This document shows positions 26,737 through 36,476 of a DNA stretch of 64,000 nt, piece after piece. Position 1 is the first letter of the stretch. The number at the start of each line of letters is the position of its first letter. The position numbers and the translations under genes are program-made. This DNA is from Sediminibacterium sp. (GTDB taxonomy: Bacteria > Bacteroidota > Bacteroidia > Chitinophagales > Chitinophagaceae). The notes under the pieces are model-generated. The model was not told where the DNA came from. It saw only the letters and a list, made by a program, of their open reading frames with translations, and searched no databases. The stretch is taken from NCBI GenBank assembly GCA_016786865.1, contig JAEUVE010000020.1, forward strand, positions 62,001-126,000, read 5' to 3'.

Positions 26737-28251
26737 TCACTGTATCCCGGCGAGGGCAAGAATTTCCTCTACAAATTTCCGCTCATTGCTTAAGCGTGGC
26801 ACTTTGTGTTGTCCACCCAGTTTGCCTTTTTGTTTCAGCCACTGGTTAAAGACACCTCTTTCCAGCGCATGTACCACCGGCAACCCCAATGCAATGTCTT
26901 TATGTCTTTTGGCTTCGTAATCGCTGTTCAGCGACTTCAGTGCCTGATCCAGTTCACGGGTAAACTGTTCTGTATGGTCGGGTTTTTCTGCAAACTCAAT
27001 CAGCCACTCGTGTGCGCCCTGGTTATGATCCCCAAAATAAACCGGCGCTGCAGTATAATCATTCACCAGAAGCCCTGTTTTTTCACAGGCAATGGCAATG
27101 GCTTTATCGGCATTATCAGCAATCAGCTCTTCCCCAAAAGCGTTGATGTATTGCTTCAACCTGCCACTGACCTTGATCCGGAAAGGGAAAACCGACGTAA
27201 ACTGAACTGTATCTCCCACCAGATACCTCCACAACCCGCCATTGGTACTGATCACCAATGCGTATTGTTCACCAACCTGAACCTTGTTCAGGCCGATTGT
27301 TTTCGGATTTTCTTTTCCATACTCCCCTATGGGCATAAACTCATAAAATATGCCATTATCGAGCAGCAGCAACATCCCTTCTTCGCCCGGCACATCCTGC
27401 GCTGCAAAGAACCCCTCGCTGGCATTATACATTTCCAGGTAGGTACATCCTTCTCCGATCAGCTTTCTAAATTGCTCTTTATAGGGCGTAAAAGAAACGC
27501 CGCCGTGTATATAAAGTTCCAGGTTGGGCCAGACTTCTTTAAGCGTGGCTTTTCCTGTTATTTCAAGAATGCGCTTAATGAGGATCAGCGTCCAGGTGGG
27601 AACCCCTGAAATAGAGGTAACATCTTCCCGAATGGTACTTTGCGCCAGTCGTTCTATTTTTTCCTCCCATTCATCCATCAGCGCTATAGACAACTCAGGG
27701 GTTTTGATCCAATTGGCCCAAACAGGCGTATTCTGAAGCAATACAGCACTCAGATCTCCATAATGAATCTCTTCATTTACCTGACTGATCTGGTGGCTGC
27801 CACCTATCACCAGACCCTTTCCTGTAAGCAGATCACTTTCATTCCGGTTTTGGTAATACAGGGTCAATACATCTTTAGCACTCTGAAAATGACAATCTTC
27901 GAGGCTTTCCTGTGTAATCGGTATAAACTTGCTTTTGTCGTTGGTGGTTCCGCTGCTTTTAGCAAACCAGCTTACCGGGGTATTCCACAGTACATTCTCC
28001 TCGCCCTGCATAATGCGGTCTATATAGGGCTTCAGGTCTTCATATTCATGAATAGGCACGGCTTCCTTGAATTTGCGCACCGTAAAAAGCCCGCTAAATC
28101 CATATTTTCTGCCAAAATCGGTGTACTGCCCATGGGTTACCAGGTCTTGCAAAACCTCCCTTTGTGCAGCAATGGGGTCGCTCAGCCATTGCTCAATGCG
28201 CCAGTGTCTCATTCGGGCTAAGCGTGATATGGCAGGGCTAAATATTTTCAT
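26737..28251 (-). CDS. GH3-family acyl-adenylating enzyme
   Basis: 504 aa, GH3 (auxin-responsive promoter) family of the adenylate-forming superfamily. FAKSSGTTNDKSKFIPIT is the ATP-binding P-loop-like motif; LEMYNASEGFFAAQ and WRYLVGDTVQFT carry the second and third ATP motifs. Plant members join amino acids to hormone acids; bacterial substrates are unknown. ATG at 28251 (MKIFSPAISRLARMR) is preferred to an ATG five codons upstream. Confidence 0.85.
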   Translation of the reverse strand: MKIFSPAISRLARMRHWRIEQWLSDPIAAQREVLQDLVTHGQYTDFGRKYGFSGLFTVRKFKEAVPIHEYEDLKPYIDRIMQGEENVLWNTPVSWFAKSSGTTNDKSKFIPITQESLEDCHFQSAKDVLTLYYQNRNESDLLTGKGLVIGGSHQISQVNEEIHYGDLSAVLLQNTPVWANWIKTPELSIALMDEWEEKIERLAQSTIREDVTSISGVPTWTLILIKRILEITGKATLKEVWPNLELYIHGGVSFTPYKEQFRKLIGEGCTYLEMYNASEGFFAAQDVPGEEGMLLLLDNGIFYEFMPIGEYGKENPKTIGLNKVQVGEQYALVISTNGGLWRYLVGDTVQFTSVFPFRIKVSGRLKQYINAFGEELIADNADKAIAIACEKTGLLVNDYTAAPVYFGDHNQGAHEWLIEFAEKPDHTEQFTRELDQALKSLNSDYEAKRHKDIALGLPVVHALERGVFNQWLKQKGKLGGQHKVPRLSNERKFVEEILALAGIQ

Positions 28252-28314
28252 AAGGGTATGCGGCAAAATACAAATTCCGCATCATATTAGCAATATGCAG
28301 AAAGCGCTATATGA

Positions 28315-29097
28315 TTAATAAACATCCGTTGCGGGCTGATCTCTGGCCATATCAATGATCCAGTCTTTGCGCTTCAATTCAAAATTGGTTCCCAGATAAA
28401 GCCGGCGCACCTGCTCATCGTCGGCCAGTTCCTCTGCTGTTCCATGTTTGAATATTTTACCCTCAATCAGCAGATAGGCACGATCACAGATAGAAAGGGT
28501 TTCATTTACGTTGTGGTCGGTAATCAGGATACCTATATTCTTGTATTTCAATTTGGCAACAACCGTCTGGATATCTTCAACTGCTATCGGATCTACTCCG
28601 GCAAACGGTTCATCGAGGAGAATGAATTTTGGGTCCACTGCCAATGCACGGGCTATCTCCGTTCTTCGTCTTTCTCCACCGCTCAGGCTGTCTCCATTGT
28701 TGTGCCGTACATGGTGCAGGTTGAACTCATCCAGCAGGGATTCCAGCTTAGCCTGCCTTTCTGTCTTTGTAAGGCTGGTCATTTCAAGTACTGCCATGAT
28801 ATTATTTTCCACGCTCAGCTTACGAAAAACGCTGGCTTCCTGGGGTAAATAACCAATGCCCATCTGTGCCCTTTTATACATAGGAAGTTTGGTAATATCC
28901 TGGTCGTTCAGGAATACAGAGCCCTCGTCGGGCCTGATCAGGCCTACCACCATATAGAAGCTGGTAGTTTTTCCGGCTCCGTTTGGTCCCAGCAATCCCA
29001 CGATTTCACCCTGTTTTACAGTAACAGATACGTTATTTACTACGGTTCTACCCTTGTAGCTTTTTACGAGGTCCTTTGTATGTATGGTAAGGTTCAC
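28315..29097 (-). CDS. lptB: LPS export ABC transporter ATPase LptB
   Basis: 260 aa. Walker [11 protein letters not shown]-loop [17 protein letters not shown], signature LSGGERRR and Walker [13 protein letters not shown] are all intact and the family-specific [11 protein letters not shown] is present. It powers lipopolysaccharide extraction from the inner membrane with LptFGC. The start is set at the GTG at 29097, because an in-frame TTG at 29115 lies inside an exact -7 promoter element. The other lpt genes are outside the window. Confidence 0.9.
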   Translation of the reverse strand: MNLTIHTKDLVKSYKGRTVVNNVSVTVKQGEIVGLLGPNGAGKTTSFYMVVGLIRPDEGSVFLNDQDITKLPMYKRAQMGIGYLPQEASVFRKLSVENNIMAVLEMTSLTKTERQAKLESLLDEFNLHHVRHNNGDSLSGGERRRTEIARALAVDPKFILLDEPFAGVDPIAVEDIQTVVAKLKYKNIGILITDHNVNETLSICDRAYLLIEGKIFKHGTAEELADDEQVRRLYLGTNFELKRKDWIIDMARDQPATDVY

Positions 29098-29112
29098 GGC
29101 AGATGCTTTGCG

Positions 29113-29120
29113 CAAAAATA
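29113..29120 (-). promoter_or_regulatory. -7 element TATTTTTG for lptB
   Basis: Exact TAnnTTTG. It lies 15 nt before the GTG at 29097 and overlaps the alternative TTG start, so it decides the start choice. Confidence 0.5.
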
Positions 29121-29222
29121 GCTTTTATTGTATAAGGCGGGCTCTTTGAATTATCCTTTAACAGATGCTTTACCAAACAATTTCAGCTCGTATATTGCAG
29201 TCCATTTAATATTTCTCCCACA

Positions 29223-30176
29223 ATGAAAGTTACAGAACACATCCGGCAGGCCAAAGACACGTTGATCTCTTTTGAAGTTTTGCCTCCTTTAAAGGGCAAG
29301 ACCATTCAAAATGTTTACGATCACCTGGACCCCCTGATGGAATTCAAACCATCCTGGATTAATGTAACTTATCACCGCAGCGAAACCGCTTTCAAGAAAA
29401 AGGCAGACGGAACTTTTGAAAAAGTGGAAGTGCGCAAACGTCCGGGTACTGTTGGTATTTGTGCAGCCATTATGAACCATTACAAGGTTGATACTGTTCC
29501 CCACTTTATCTGTGGTGGATTCAATAAAAGGGAAAGTGAGGACGCCCTGATCGATTTAAACTTTCTAGGCATCGACAATGTACTTGTTTTAAGGGGAGAT
29601 GCAGCCAAGAATGAAGCCAGCTTTGAAGCGGAGCCGGATGGACACAAATATGCCATCGACCTGCAAAAGCAGGTGGTTAACCTCAACCTGGGGCTATACC
29701 TCGATGAGGATATACAAAATGGCGGTAAAACCAATTTCTGCATTGGAACTGCAGGTTATCCGGAAAAACATTTTGAAGCCCCCAATCTGGAGATCGACCT
29801 GCAAAGACTGAAAGACAAAGTAGACGCCGGAGCAGATTACATCATGACGCAGATGTTCTTCGACAACCAAAAATATTTTGACTACGTGAAGGCCTGCAGG
29901 AATATGGGAATCCATGTTCCGATCATACCGGGCCTGAAACCAATCACCAACAAGAAACAACTGTCCGTTTTGCCCAGAATTTTTCACGTTGATATTCCCA
30001 CAGATCTTTCCAACGCAATCATGAAATGCAAAACCGATCAGGAATGTGAACAGGTCGGAACCGAATGGCTGATTCAGCAAAGCAAGGAACTCAAGGCTTT
30101 TGGTGTTCCCGTATTGCATTACTACACACTGGGTAAGCCTAAAGTGATCTGGAATGTTGTGAAAGCAGTGTGTTAA
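29223..30176 (+). CDS. metF: Methylenetetrahydrofolate reductase
   Basis: 317 aa, FAD-dependent enzyme making 5-methyltetrahydrofolate for methionine synthesis. Catalytic Glu in ISFEVLPPLKG (residue about 19), VTYHRS, the HFICGG and LVLRGD segments, and AGADYIMTQMFFD with the conserved Gln-Phe are present. Length is usual for the family. It stands alone on the + strand between lptB and the kinase; no S-adenosylmethionine riboswitch was recognised upstream. Confidence 0.95.
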   Translation: MKVTEHIRQAKDTLISFEVLPPLKGKTIQNVYDHLDPLMEFKPSWINVTYHRSETAFKKKADGTFEKVEVRKRPGTVGICAAIMNHYKVDTVPHFICGGFNKRESEDALIDLNFLGIDNVLVLRGDAAKNEASFEAEPDGHKYAIDLQKQVVNLNLGLYLDEDIQNGGKTNFCIGTAGYPEKHFEAPNLEIDLQRLKDKVDAGADYIMTQMFFDNQKYFDYVKACRNMGIHVPIIPGLKPITNKKQLSVLPRIFHVDIPTDLSNAIMKCKTDQECEQVGTEWLIQQSKELKAFGVPVLHYYTLGKPKVIWNVVKAVC

Positions 30177-30240
30177 GAAGAATTTAATCAGCGCAAACGT
30201 TTGTAATGTCAGCACGGAGTAAATTAATGGCCTAAATGCA

Positions 30241-30252
30241 CCTGTTTACAGG
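30241..30252. repeat. 12-bp palindrome CCTGTTTACAGG upstream of kinase gene
   Basis: Perfect arms CCTGT/ACAGG around TT, just upstream of the -7 element at 30263-30270, in the place of a -33 element. It could be an operator for the kinase gene or a weak hairpin after metF. Confidence 0.4.
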
Positions 30253-30262
30253 GCTTTAATCT

Positions 30263-30270
30263 TAATTTTG
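30263..30270 (+). promoter_or_regulatory. -7 element TAATTTTG for the GAF/PAS kinase
   Basis: Exact TAnnTTTG, 37 nt before the ATG at 30308. Confidence 0.45.
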
Positions 30271-30307
30271 TACGTTCGGATGCCACATAATACATCCGGG
30301 GTACCCC

Positions 30308-32320
30308 ATGCTCAAACTCTTACAATCCATTTCTGAAGCAAACGCAATTTTACTCGAAGAAAATGAAATTGACACAGCACTAAACAATGTTGTTGCTGTT
30401 TTGGGCGCTGCCACCGAAGTAGACAGGTGTTATATTTTCACCAACAGGATTGTTGAGGGGGAAATACGGCTGTTTTATACACACGAATGGTGCAAGGAAG
30501 GTGTTGAGCCTCAATTAGGCTTTCCCGACATCAGCAATGTAAGCTATGATATTATACCTGATCTATATGAAACGCTTTCTCAGGACAAGTTCATGTATGG
30601 TCTTGTAAGAGCATCCGAAAATCAGTTTTTCAAAGAGGCTATGGAGGCCCAAAGCATTCTTACTTATCTATTTGCACCCATTTTTTGCAAAAATATATTC
30701 TGGGGTTGGATCGGCTTCGACAACTGCACCACAGAAGAAGTTTGGGAAATTGAAGAAGTGAATGCCCTATACGCTGTTGCCCGAAACATCGGGCTCCGGC
30801 TAGCCAGAAACGCTGCAGAACAGGCGCGTATGAAAGAAATGGAAAGATTTGATCTTTCTGTAAAAGGTTCACAGCAGGGATTATGGGAGTGGGATATACA
30901 AAACAACAAACTGGATTATTCTGCCATATTCATGAATATGATCGGTTACGAACATTTCGAGTTTGAGCATACTTATGAAAACTGGAGAAACAGACTGCAC
31001 CCGGAAGACCTGAACAGGGTAGAAGAAACTTTGCATCAATACCTGAATAAATCCATTCCTAAATTCAATGTGGAATTCAGGCTCCTGCATAAAAAAGGCT
31101 ATTACAAATGGATCAAAGGGTCCGGTGTGGCAAAATGGAATGAACAGAATCAGGCAGTTTACATGGTGGGATCACATCTGGACATCCATGAACTGAAACA
31201 ACAGCAGGAATACCTGGAATTACAAAAGGATAATTTTGACCGACTGCTGAACAGCCTGGGAGAAGCCGTATTCCGGCTAGACCAGGAAAACCGGATTACT
31301 TTCATGAATAATTTCTGGAAAGACATTACCGGTTTTGAACCAGGGGAGGCCATTCTGAAACCAATTGACTACTGCTTTGTTGCCGAAGATTCAGCGCGCA
31401 TACAGGAACTGATTCACTCCTTAAAAAACACACAAGGGCTTAGTAATTCAGCAGAAGTTCGTCTGCTGAATAAAAAAGGAGAGTGGCGCTGGGTGGAACT
31501 CACCATGCGGGAGCACAGGACTACAACCGAAACAGATTATTTTATTGCAGGCAGCATTATTGATATTCACGATAAAAAACTGGCTGCCGATAAAGAAAAA
31601 GAGCTGGCGGAGCTGAAGGCTGGTTTTGTTTCGCTTACATCTCACCAATTCAGAACGCCTCTTACCGTCATCTTTTCCAATATGGAAGTGATTGAGCTCA
31701 GCGCAGCAAAACAGAACACAACGCTCTCGGATACCATCCGGAATTCTGCGAAAATGATCAAAGAACAAATCGACAGGATGACTCACCTAATGGATAATAT
31801 CCTCCTGGTGGGGCGGTACGATGCCAAACAGCTGCTTTACAACCTCCGTCCGCAGAATCTTTCCGACCTGATCCATTCCGTGGTCAATACCTATTACCTC
31901 AACCAGCCCGACGGAAGAAAGCTGGTGGTCTTTGAAGAAATAAGCAACCGGAAAGTAGCATTGGATGAAATGCTCTTTATGCATGTACTCACTAATATCA
32001 TTTCCAATGCATTCAAATATTCGAGTGGATCTCAAAACCCCGAGCTTTACCTGATTCAAAAGGAAGCTGCCGCAGAGATCATTATTAAAGACTATGGCAT
32101 AGGCATTCCGGAAGATGAACTGGATAAAGTATTTAAGTCGTTCTACCGTGCATCCAACACCATCACCTACCAGGGTTCAGGACTCGGTCTTTCGGTGGCA
32201 AGGCAGTTCATGGAATTGATGAAGGGCTCTATTCACCTCGAAAGCAAACTTGGAGAAGGTACAACAGTAACCCTGAGATTGCCTTATATTGAAGAAGAAC
32301 CCTCCACCCAAATTAAATAA
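30308..32320 (+). CDS. GAF-PAS-PAS sensor histidine kinase
   Basis: 670 aa without membrane segments. GAF domain about 5-170, PAS domains about 180-300 and 305-425, HisKA with phospho-acceptor His446 (LTSHQFRTPLTV), and HATPase with N-box NIISNAFKYSS, DYGIGIPEDELDKVF and GSGLGLSVARQF. It is a soluble sensor, perhaps binding a small ligand or cofactor in GAF or PAS. There is no receiver domain; the regulators convergent to it are obvious partners. Its 3' end overlaps the AraC-type regulator by 8 bp. The ATG directly follows a GGGGTACCCC palindrome. Confidence 0.85.
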   Translation: MLKLLQSISEANAILLEENEIDTALNNVVAVLGAATEVDRCYIFTNRIVEGEIRLFYTHEWCKEGVEPQLGFPDISNVSYDIIPDLYETLSQDKFMYGLVRASENQFFKEAMEAQSILTYLFAPIFCKNIFWGWIGFDNCTTEEVWEIEEVNALYAVARNIGLRLARNAAEQARMKEMERFDLSVKGSQQGLWEWDIQNNKLDYSAIFMNMIGYEHFEFEHTYENWRNRLHPEDLNRVEETLHQYLNKSIPKFNVEFRLLHKKGYYKWIKGSGVAKWNEQNQAVYMVGSHLDIHELKQQQEYLELQKDNFDRLLNSLGEAVFRLDQENRITFMNNFWKDITGFEPGEAILKPIDYCFVAEDSARIQELIHSLKNTQGLSNSAEVRLLNKKGEWRWVELTMREHRTTTETDYFIAGSIIDIHDKKLAADKEKELAELKAGFVSLTSHQFRTPLTVIFSNMEVIELSAAKQNTTLSDTIRNSAKMIKEQIDRMTHLMDNILLVGRYDAKQLLYNLRPQNLSDLIHSVVNTYYLNQPDGRKLVVFEEISNRKVALDEMLFMHVLTNIISNAFKYSSGSQNPELYLIQKEAAAEIIIKDYGIGIPEDELDKVFKSFYRASNTITYQGSGLGLSVARQFMELMKGSIHLESKLGEGTTVTLRLPYIEEEPSTQIK

Positions 32321-33080
32321 AATCGGCAGAGTAAACCTTTGGCGGCTTCCCGTATTTCTTTTTAAAACATTGGCAGAAGTAGGCCACTGAATTAAACCCG
32401 AGTTGATAGGATATTTCTTTCACAGTGCTGTTCCGCTGACGCAATAATATTTCGGCCTTCTGCAGCTTTACATTGGTAATGTACTGCTTGGGGGTCACCC
32501 TATACTTGTGTTTGATCAGGCGTTCCAAACGGGAAACACTCACCGATAATTTTTTAGCAATTTCAGGAATGGTCATATGGGAGTCTTCTGCAAGTCTTTC
32601 CACAATTGACTCAAATGAGTTATCGGTTCCATCAATCTGAGCGGAAGCAAAACTGGGTTGATTGCTGAAATTCTTCTCGATTTCGCTTTTTAGATTCCGC
32701 CTGTGCATCAGATCTGTGATATTCCGGATCTTCAAAACCAGCTCCTTCGATTTAAATGGTTTTACCAGATAATCATTGGCCCCTAATTCAAGGCCTTCCA
32801 GAATTTTATCTTCGCTGCTCAGTGCAGACATAATGATCACTGGTATAACCGCTGTTTCGAGGTTGTTTTTAAATAAACGCAGTAGCGAGAATCCGTCGAG
32901 AGGAAGCGGCAACATGAGGTCGAGCAATATTACATCTGGCATGTGCTGCTGTGCAGCAGCCAATGCTTCTTTGCCATCTACTGCAGTGATGACCTCATAC
33001 TCCTCAGAAAGAATTTCAGCCAGAGACAATCTCAGAATTCTGGAATCCTCTACAATCAATACACGATAGGTCTTTTTCAT
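32313..33080 (-). CDS. Response regulator with AraC-type DNA-binding domain
   Basis: 255 aa. Receiver 1-120 with VEDSR, Asp54 in VILLDLMLP and the lysine in YLVKPFKSKEL; C-terminal AraC/XylS double helix-turn-helix about 155-252 (MTIPEIAKKLSVSVSRLERLIK, then VKEISYQLGFNSVAYFCQCFKKKYG). It is the output regulator ending the five-gene minus-strand operon, starting 2 bp after the hybrid kinase. It probably activates target promoters when phosphorylated; targets are unknown. Confidence 0.9.
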   Translation of the reverse strand: MKKTYRVLIVEDSRILRLSLAEILSEEYEVITAVDGKEALAAAQQHMPDVILLDLMLPLPLDGFSLLRLFKNNLETAVIPVIIMSALSSEDKILEGLELGANDYLVKPFKSKELVLKIRNITDLMHRRNLKSEIEKNFSNQPSFASAQIDGTDNSFESIVERLAEDSHMTIPEIAKKLSVSVSRLERLIKHKYRVTPKQYITNVKLQKAEILLRQRNSTVKEISYQLGFNSVAYFCQCFKKKYGKPPKVYSADFI

Positions 33081-33082
33081 GA

Positions 33083-34165
33083 TCAGGAATTATTAATTAA
33101 GGAAATAACAGTATTAATGCCGTGGGGCTTAACGTCTTCAAAATCAAGATTACCCTGCTGGCTGCTGATGATCAGCGAAGACAGCGCCAATCCAACTCCC
33201 AGGCCTTGCTGCTCATATATGTTTCGTTTAAGTTGACCCAGCATCCCAACATGGTTCCTTACCTCTGCTGCGCTGCAGGTATTTCCTGCATCTTTGATCT
33301 CGATCACCACCTGGTGCTCATTACCCGAAATACTGATTACAACAGCATCACCGGGTTTGGAAAACTTAAAGGCATTGTCCATCAACTCATACAGAGCAAC
33401 AGGGAACAACTCTTCATTCACCAAAAACTCAACAGCTGTGTTGATGTGGATATCCAGATCATCGGCTCTGTTTCTATCGTTGGCTACTTTTAGTGCAATA
33501 GACCTGACCAACTCATCGAGTTTATTTGGTTGTTTGCGAGATCCCAGGGGAGCCGATTCATTCCGGAGCTGATAATACATTTTCACTTTCTGAAAAGTAT
33601 TTCTGAGTCGATTGGTAGACCTGTCCAGGTGCTGACAGAACTCTTCAATTTCACCAATGGCCAGATCTGATGCTCTCTTTTTAATCAGGTTGGTGAAAGC
33701 TGCTATACCATGTATGGGCGTATTAAACTCATGTCCTACCATTAAGGAAATAGTTGCTTCAAGGCTATCTACCCTTGTTTGAAGACTGTGCTCCAATTCG
33801 GCTTTTCTACTCAGTCTTCTTTCGATAGATTTGAGCAGATCCATGCTTTTAAATGGTTTAAACAGGTAATCGTCTGCTCCCAAATTCATTCCGGTTCTGA
33901 GGTCGTCATACTGCGCCTTGGCAGTTAAAAAAATCAGGGGCGTTTCATTTCCTTCGGCCCGCAGCGTTTCTAAAAATTTAAACCCATCCATTACCGGCAT
34001 CATTACATCGCAAAGAATCAGATCCGGTTTAACTTCCTTTGTTTGCTGCAGCCCTACTTCTCCATTATCCGCAACAAATACCTTGTAACCACTCAGATCC
34101 AGAATGGTTTTCAAAGAATCCCTGATATCTTTTTCATCCTCTATGATCAGAATTTTCTTAGTCAT
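33083..34165 (-). CDS. Receiver-histidine kinase hybrid (REC-HK)
   Basis: 360 aa. An N-terminal receiver (Asp53 in LILCDVMMPVMDG, lysine in YLFKPFKSM) is followed by a short helix, an H-box MVGHEFNTPIHG (His145) and an HATPase domain (MDNAFKFSKPGD, GLGVGLALSSLI). A receiver leading into a kinase suggests an intermediate step in a phosphorelay, modulated by another kinase. The ATG at 34165 is used; it overlaps the upstream kinase by 8 bp. Confidence 0.85.
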   Translation of the reverse strand: MTKKILIIEDEKDIRDSLKTILDLSGYKVFVADNGEVGLQQTKEVKPDLILCDVMMPVMDGFKFLETLRAEGNETPLIFLTAKAQYDDLRTGMNLGADDYLFKPFKSMDLLKSIERRLSRKAELEHSLQTRVDSLEATISLMVGHEFNTPIHGIAAFTNLIKKRASDLAIGEIEEFCQHLDRSTNRLRNTFQKVKMYYQLRNESAPLGSRKQPNKLDELVRSIALKVANDRNRADDLDIHINTAVEFLVNEELFPVALYELMDNAFKFSKPGDAVVISISGNEHQVVIEIKDAGNTCSAAEVRNHVGMLGQLKRNIYEQQGLGVGLALSSLIISSQQGNLDFEDVKPHGINTVISLINNS

Positions 34166-36068
34166 TTTTTCTAGCTTTTTCAATGTGATAAGGGAATTTG
34201 AGCACAACAATTGTTCCCTTTCCAGGTGCACTCCTAAGCATTTTCACTCCCGAATGCTGATCAGTAAAAAACTGAATAGTCATTAACCCCAGCCCTGTTC
34301 CTTCAATATCACCCACATTGGTGCCTCTTACAAAAGGATTGCAGATGGCTTTTTGATCTTCTTTGCTGATGCCAATTCCGCGATCAATTACGGTAATGTA
34401 CCAGTGCTGTTTACTATAACGAATCTTCAGCAATGGAGGTGTTGGCGTAGATGGCGAATATTTAAACGCATTGCTCAGCAAATTGGTCAGTATATGTCTG
34501 AGCATGGAAGCATCAAATAAAACATTCCTGGGAACTCCTTTGTATTCAAGATTCAGCGTTCTGCCATCCTTCCACGGCATATAAAGTTCATTCATCAGTT
34601 GTTGCACCAATGTCTGAACGTCTACATCGGCATACTGCGCCATTATTTTTCCCGACTCAATCTTACTGATGAATAAAAATTCATTCATCAGGTGTGTCAT
34701 CTTATCTACCTGATCTACAATACGAGACAGATAAGTTCGTTCAAAAGTGAGATCTACATCGGCTATTCTATCGTATTTCATTTCCAGGATCTCCGTACTG
34801 GAAAGAATTACCGACAGTGGCGTTCTCAGTTCATGAGATACCATTGTCATGAAATTGGTTTTCAGCTCACTCAGGTTTCTTTCCTTGATCGCCGCATTCA
34901 TCAGCTCTTTTTCTGCATTGAGCTGATCGGTGATATCTGTAAAGAAAACAGCAAAGATTTTATCTGCAGAAATGATTTGTGTAAAACGGGTTATATAATA
35001 ACTGAGTGTTCTTGGCTGCTGATTGCTGTCGGATATTACTACTCGCATTTCCTTCAACTCTTTTGAAGGCTTATTCTGCAAAGCCAGATCCAGGTTTTTA
35101 TAAAACCCTGCAACGCCCTGCTGCAGATAAGAAAAAATGCTTTTGCCAGCCACCTCCTTTCCTGTTAACCCGGTCACATTCGTCCATTGCGGATTTACAT
35201 AAATAATATTACCCGCAGTATCTATGGTTACTACCAGCTGACCAATGGAATCTACCAGTTCCCTGAGGTACTCATAATTCTGAGAAACCACCTCCTCACT
35301 TTCTTTGATTCGGGTGATATTAATACCATAGCCAATTACATATTCAATCTTACCGCTAGTCCCTTGAATGGGAGTAAATCTTCGCAGGTTATACACTTTC
35401 TTCTTATCTCTGGTCAGATTCACTTCTTCAAACTCAACTGTTTCATTCTTCCGCAATGCTTCTTGAAACTTTTCCCTCCTGTTTTTTGCCAGAGAAATAT
35501 GTTTGTTCATGTGATGGCAGTAATCAAAATCATCTTTCCCGATCAGCCAGTTCCGTGTTTCATCATTGGCAAGCCCTGTTTTGTTCAAATAGATATATCG
35601 ATGAGATAAATCAAAAATGGCGATATCTGCCGGAACATTATTGATAAGGTGCTCGTAAAAACTTCGCTGGGTCTCCGACTGACTAATCACGTCTTTTGTG
35701 GCAATTGCCGGCTTATAAATCCATAAGTGACCGCACAAAACATCTTCGTCAAACCAGGGAAAATAATCCCGGTAAATACTGGTTCCGTTGCTTAGCTTTA
35801 CTTCCTCATTCAATACCGGTTCTAAATTGGCATATATATTTTCAATTCTTGAGAGGAAAAAGGCAGGATTTTTAAACATATTTGCGGATTCCACTGCTGC
35901 ATTCGAGCAGTTCATTCCGATCATAACCGATGGTTCAGCTTCAATTTTAAAAAATTCACAAAAAGCCCTGTTCACAAACAAAATCGTGTGCTCATGGGTT
36001 TCGAATAAAACAGCATCCGAAATTGAATTCAGTAAAAATGAAATTTCTTTAGACCTCAAATCGTTCAT
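34158..36068 (-). CDS. Multi-PAS sensor histidine kinase
   Basis: 636 aa, no membrane helix. Three PAS-like regions, about 5-120, 135-255 and 265-385, precede HisKA with His412 (MVSHELRTPLSVILS) and an HATPase domain ending LGLMTIQFFTDQHSG. The first PAS has a WIYKP motif and a Cys-rich patch (GMNCSNA) that might bind a cofactor. Start 4 bp after the stand-alone receiver gene. Probably the main input kinase of this island. Confidence 0.85.
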   Translation of the reverse strand: MNDLRSKEISFLLNSISDAVLFETHEHTILFVNRAFCEFFKIEAEPSVMIGMNCSNAAVESANMFKNPAFFLSRIENIYANLEPVLNEEVKLSNGTSIYRDYFPWFDEDVLCGHLWIYKPAIATKDVISQSETQRSFYEHLINNVPADIAIFDLSHRYIYLNKTGLANDETRNWLIGKDDFDYCHHMNKHISLAKNRREKFQEALRKNETVEFEEVNLTRDKKKVYNLRRFTPIQGTSGKIEYVIGYGINITRIKESEEVVSQNYEYLRELVDSIGQLVVTIDTAGNIIYVNPQWTNVTGLTGKEVAGKSIFSYLQQGVAGFYKNLDLALQNKPSKELKEMRVVISDSNQQPRTLSYYITRFTQIISADKIFAVFFTDITDQLNAEKELMNAAIKERNLSELKTNFMTMVSHELRTPLSVILSSTEILEMKYDRIADVDLTFERTYLSRIVDQVDKMTHLMNEFLFISKIESGKIMAQYADVDVQTLVQQLMNELYMPWKDGRTLNLEYKGVPRNVLFDASMLRHILTNLLSNAFKYSPSTPTPPLLKIRYSKQHWYITVIDRGIGISKEDQKAICNPFVRGTNVGDIEGTGLGLMTIQFFTDQHSGVKMLRSAPGKGTIVVLKFPYHIEKARKND

Positions 36069-36072
36069 TCGG

Positions 36073-36474
36073 TTAATTATTTGAAACAGTTGCTATTGCC
36101 ATTTTATGAATCAACACTTCCTTGTCAATCGGTTTTTGCAGATAAGCGCATACCTCATTTTCCAAGCCGGATGCAACAAATAACGACTGGTCATTTGCAC
36201 TCAATACTATTGTTCTGACTTTGGAATATGCGTTCTTATTATCTCTGATGCGCCGGATTACCTCATATCCATCCATCACCGGCATATTGATATCCAGCAG
36301 CAGAATTATTTCCTGGTTAATATGATCGTTTAAGTATTTCATGGCAACACTCCCGTTTTCTGCCATCGCTACCGAATTGCTAACCCCTTTGAGCATATGA
36401 CGAATTACCGTCCTGTTTATTTCATCATCGTCTACCACCAAAATGGTGTATTTGCTTAAATCAATGCCCCTCAT
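36073..36474 (-). CDS. Stand-alone receiver (CheY-like)
   Basis: 133 aa; a single receiver domain with DDDE acid pocket, phospho-acceptor Asp61 in LLLDINMPVMDGY, and lysine in YLQKPIDKEV. With no output domain it may shuttle phosphate between the surrounding kinases. Spacing of 2 bp to the previous and 4 bp to the next gene shows one operon. Confidence 0.85.
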   Translation of the reverse strand: MRGIDLSKYTILVVDDDEINRTVIRHMLKGVSNSVAMAENGSVAMKYLNDHINQEIILLLDINMPVMDGYEVIRRIRDNKNAYSKVRTIVLSANDQSLFVASGLENEVCAYLQKPIDKEVLIHKMAIATVSNN

Positions 36475-36476
36475 GA

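Noticed and set aside
26806..27609. 267-codon antisense frame within the GH3 gene
   Set aside because: Lies opposite conserved GH3 motifs; sequence is low-quality and lacks a plausible start.
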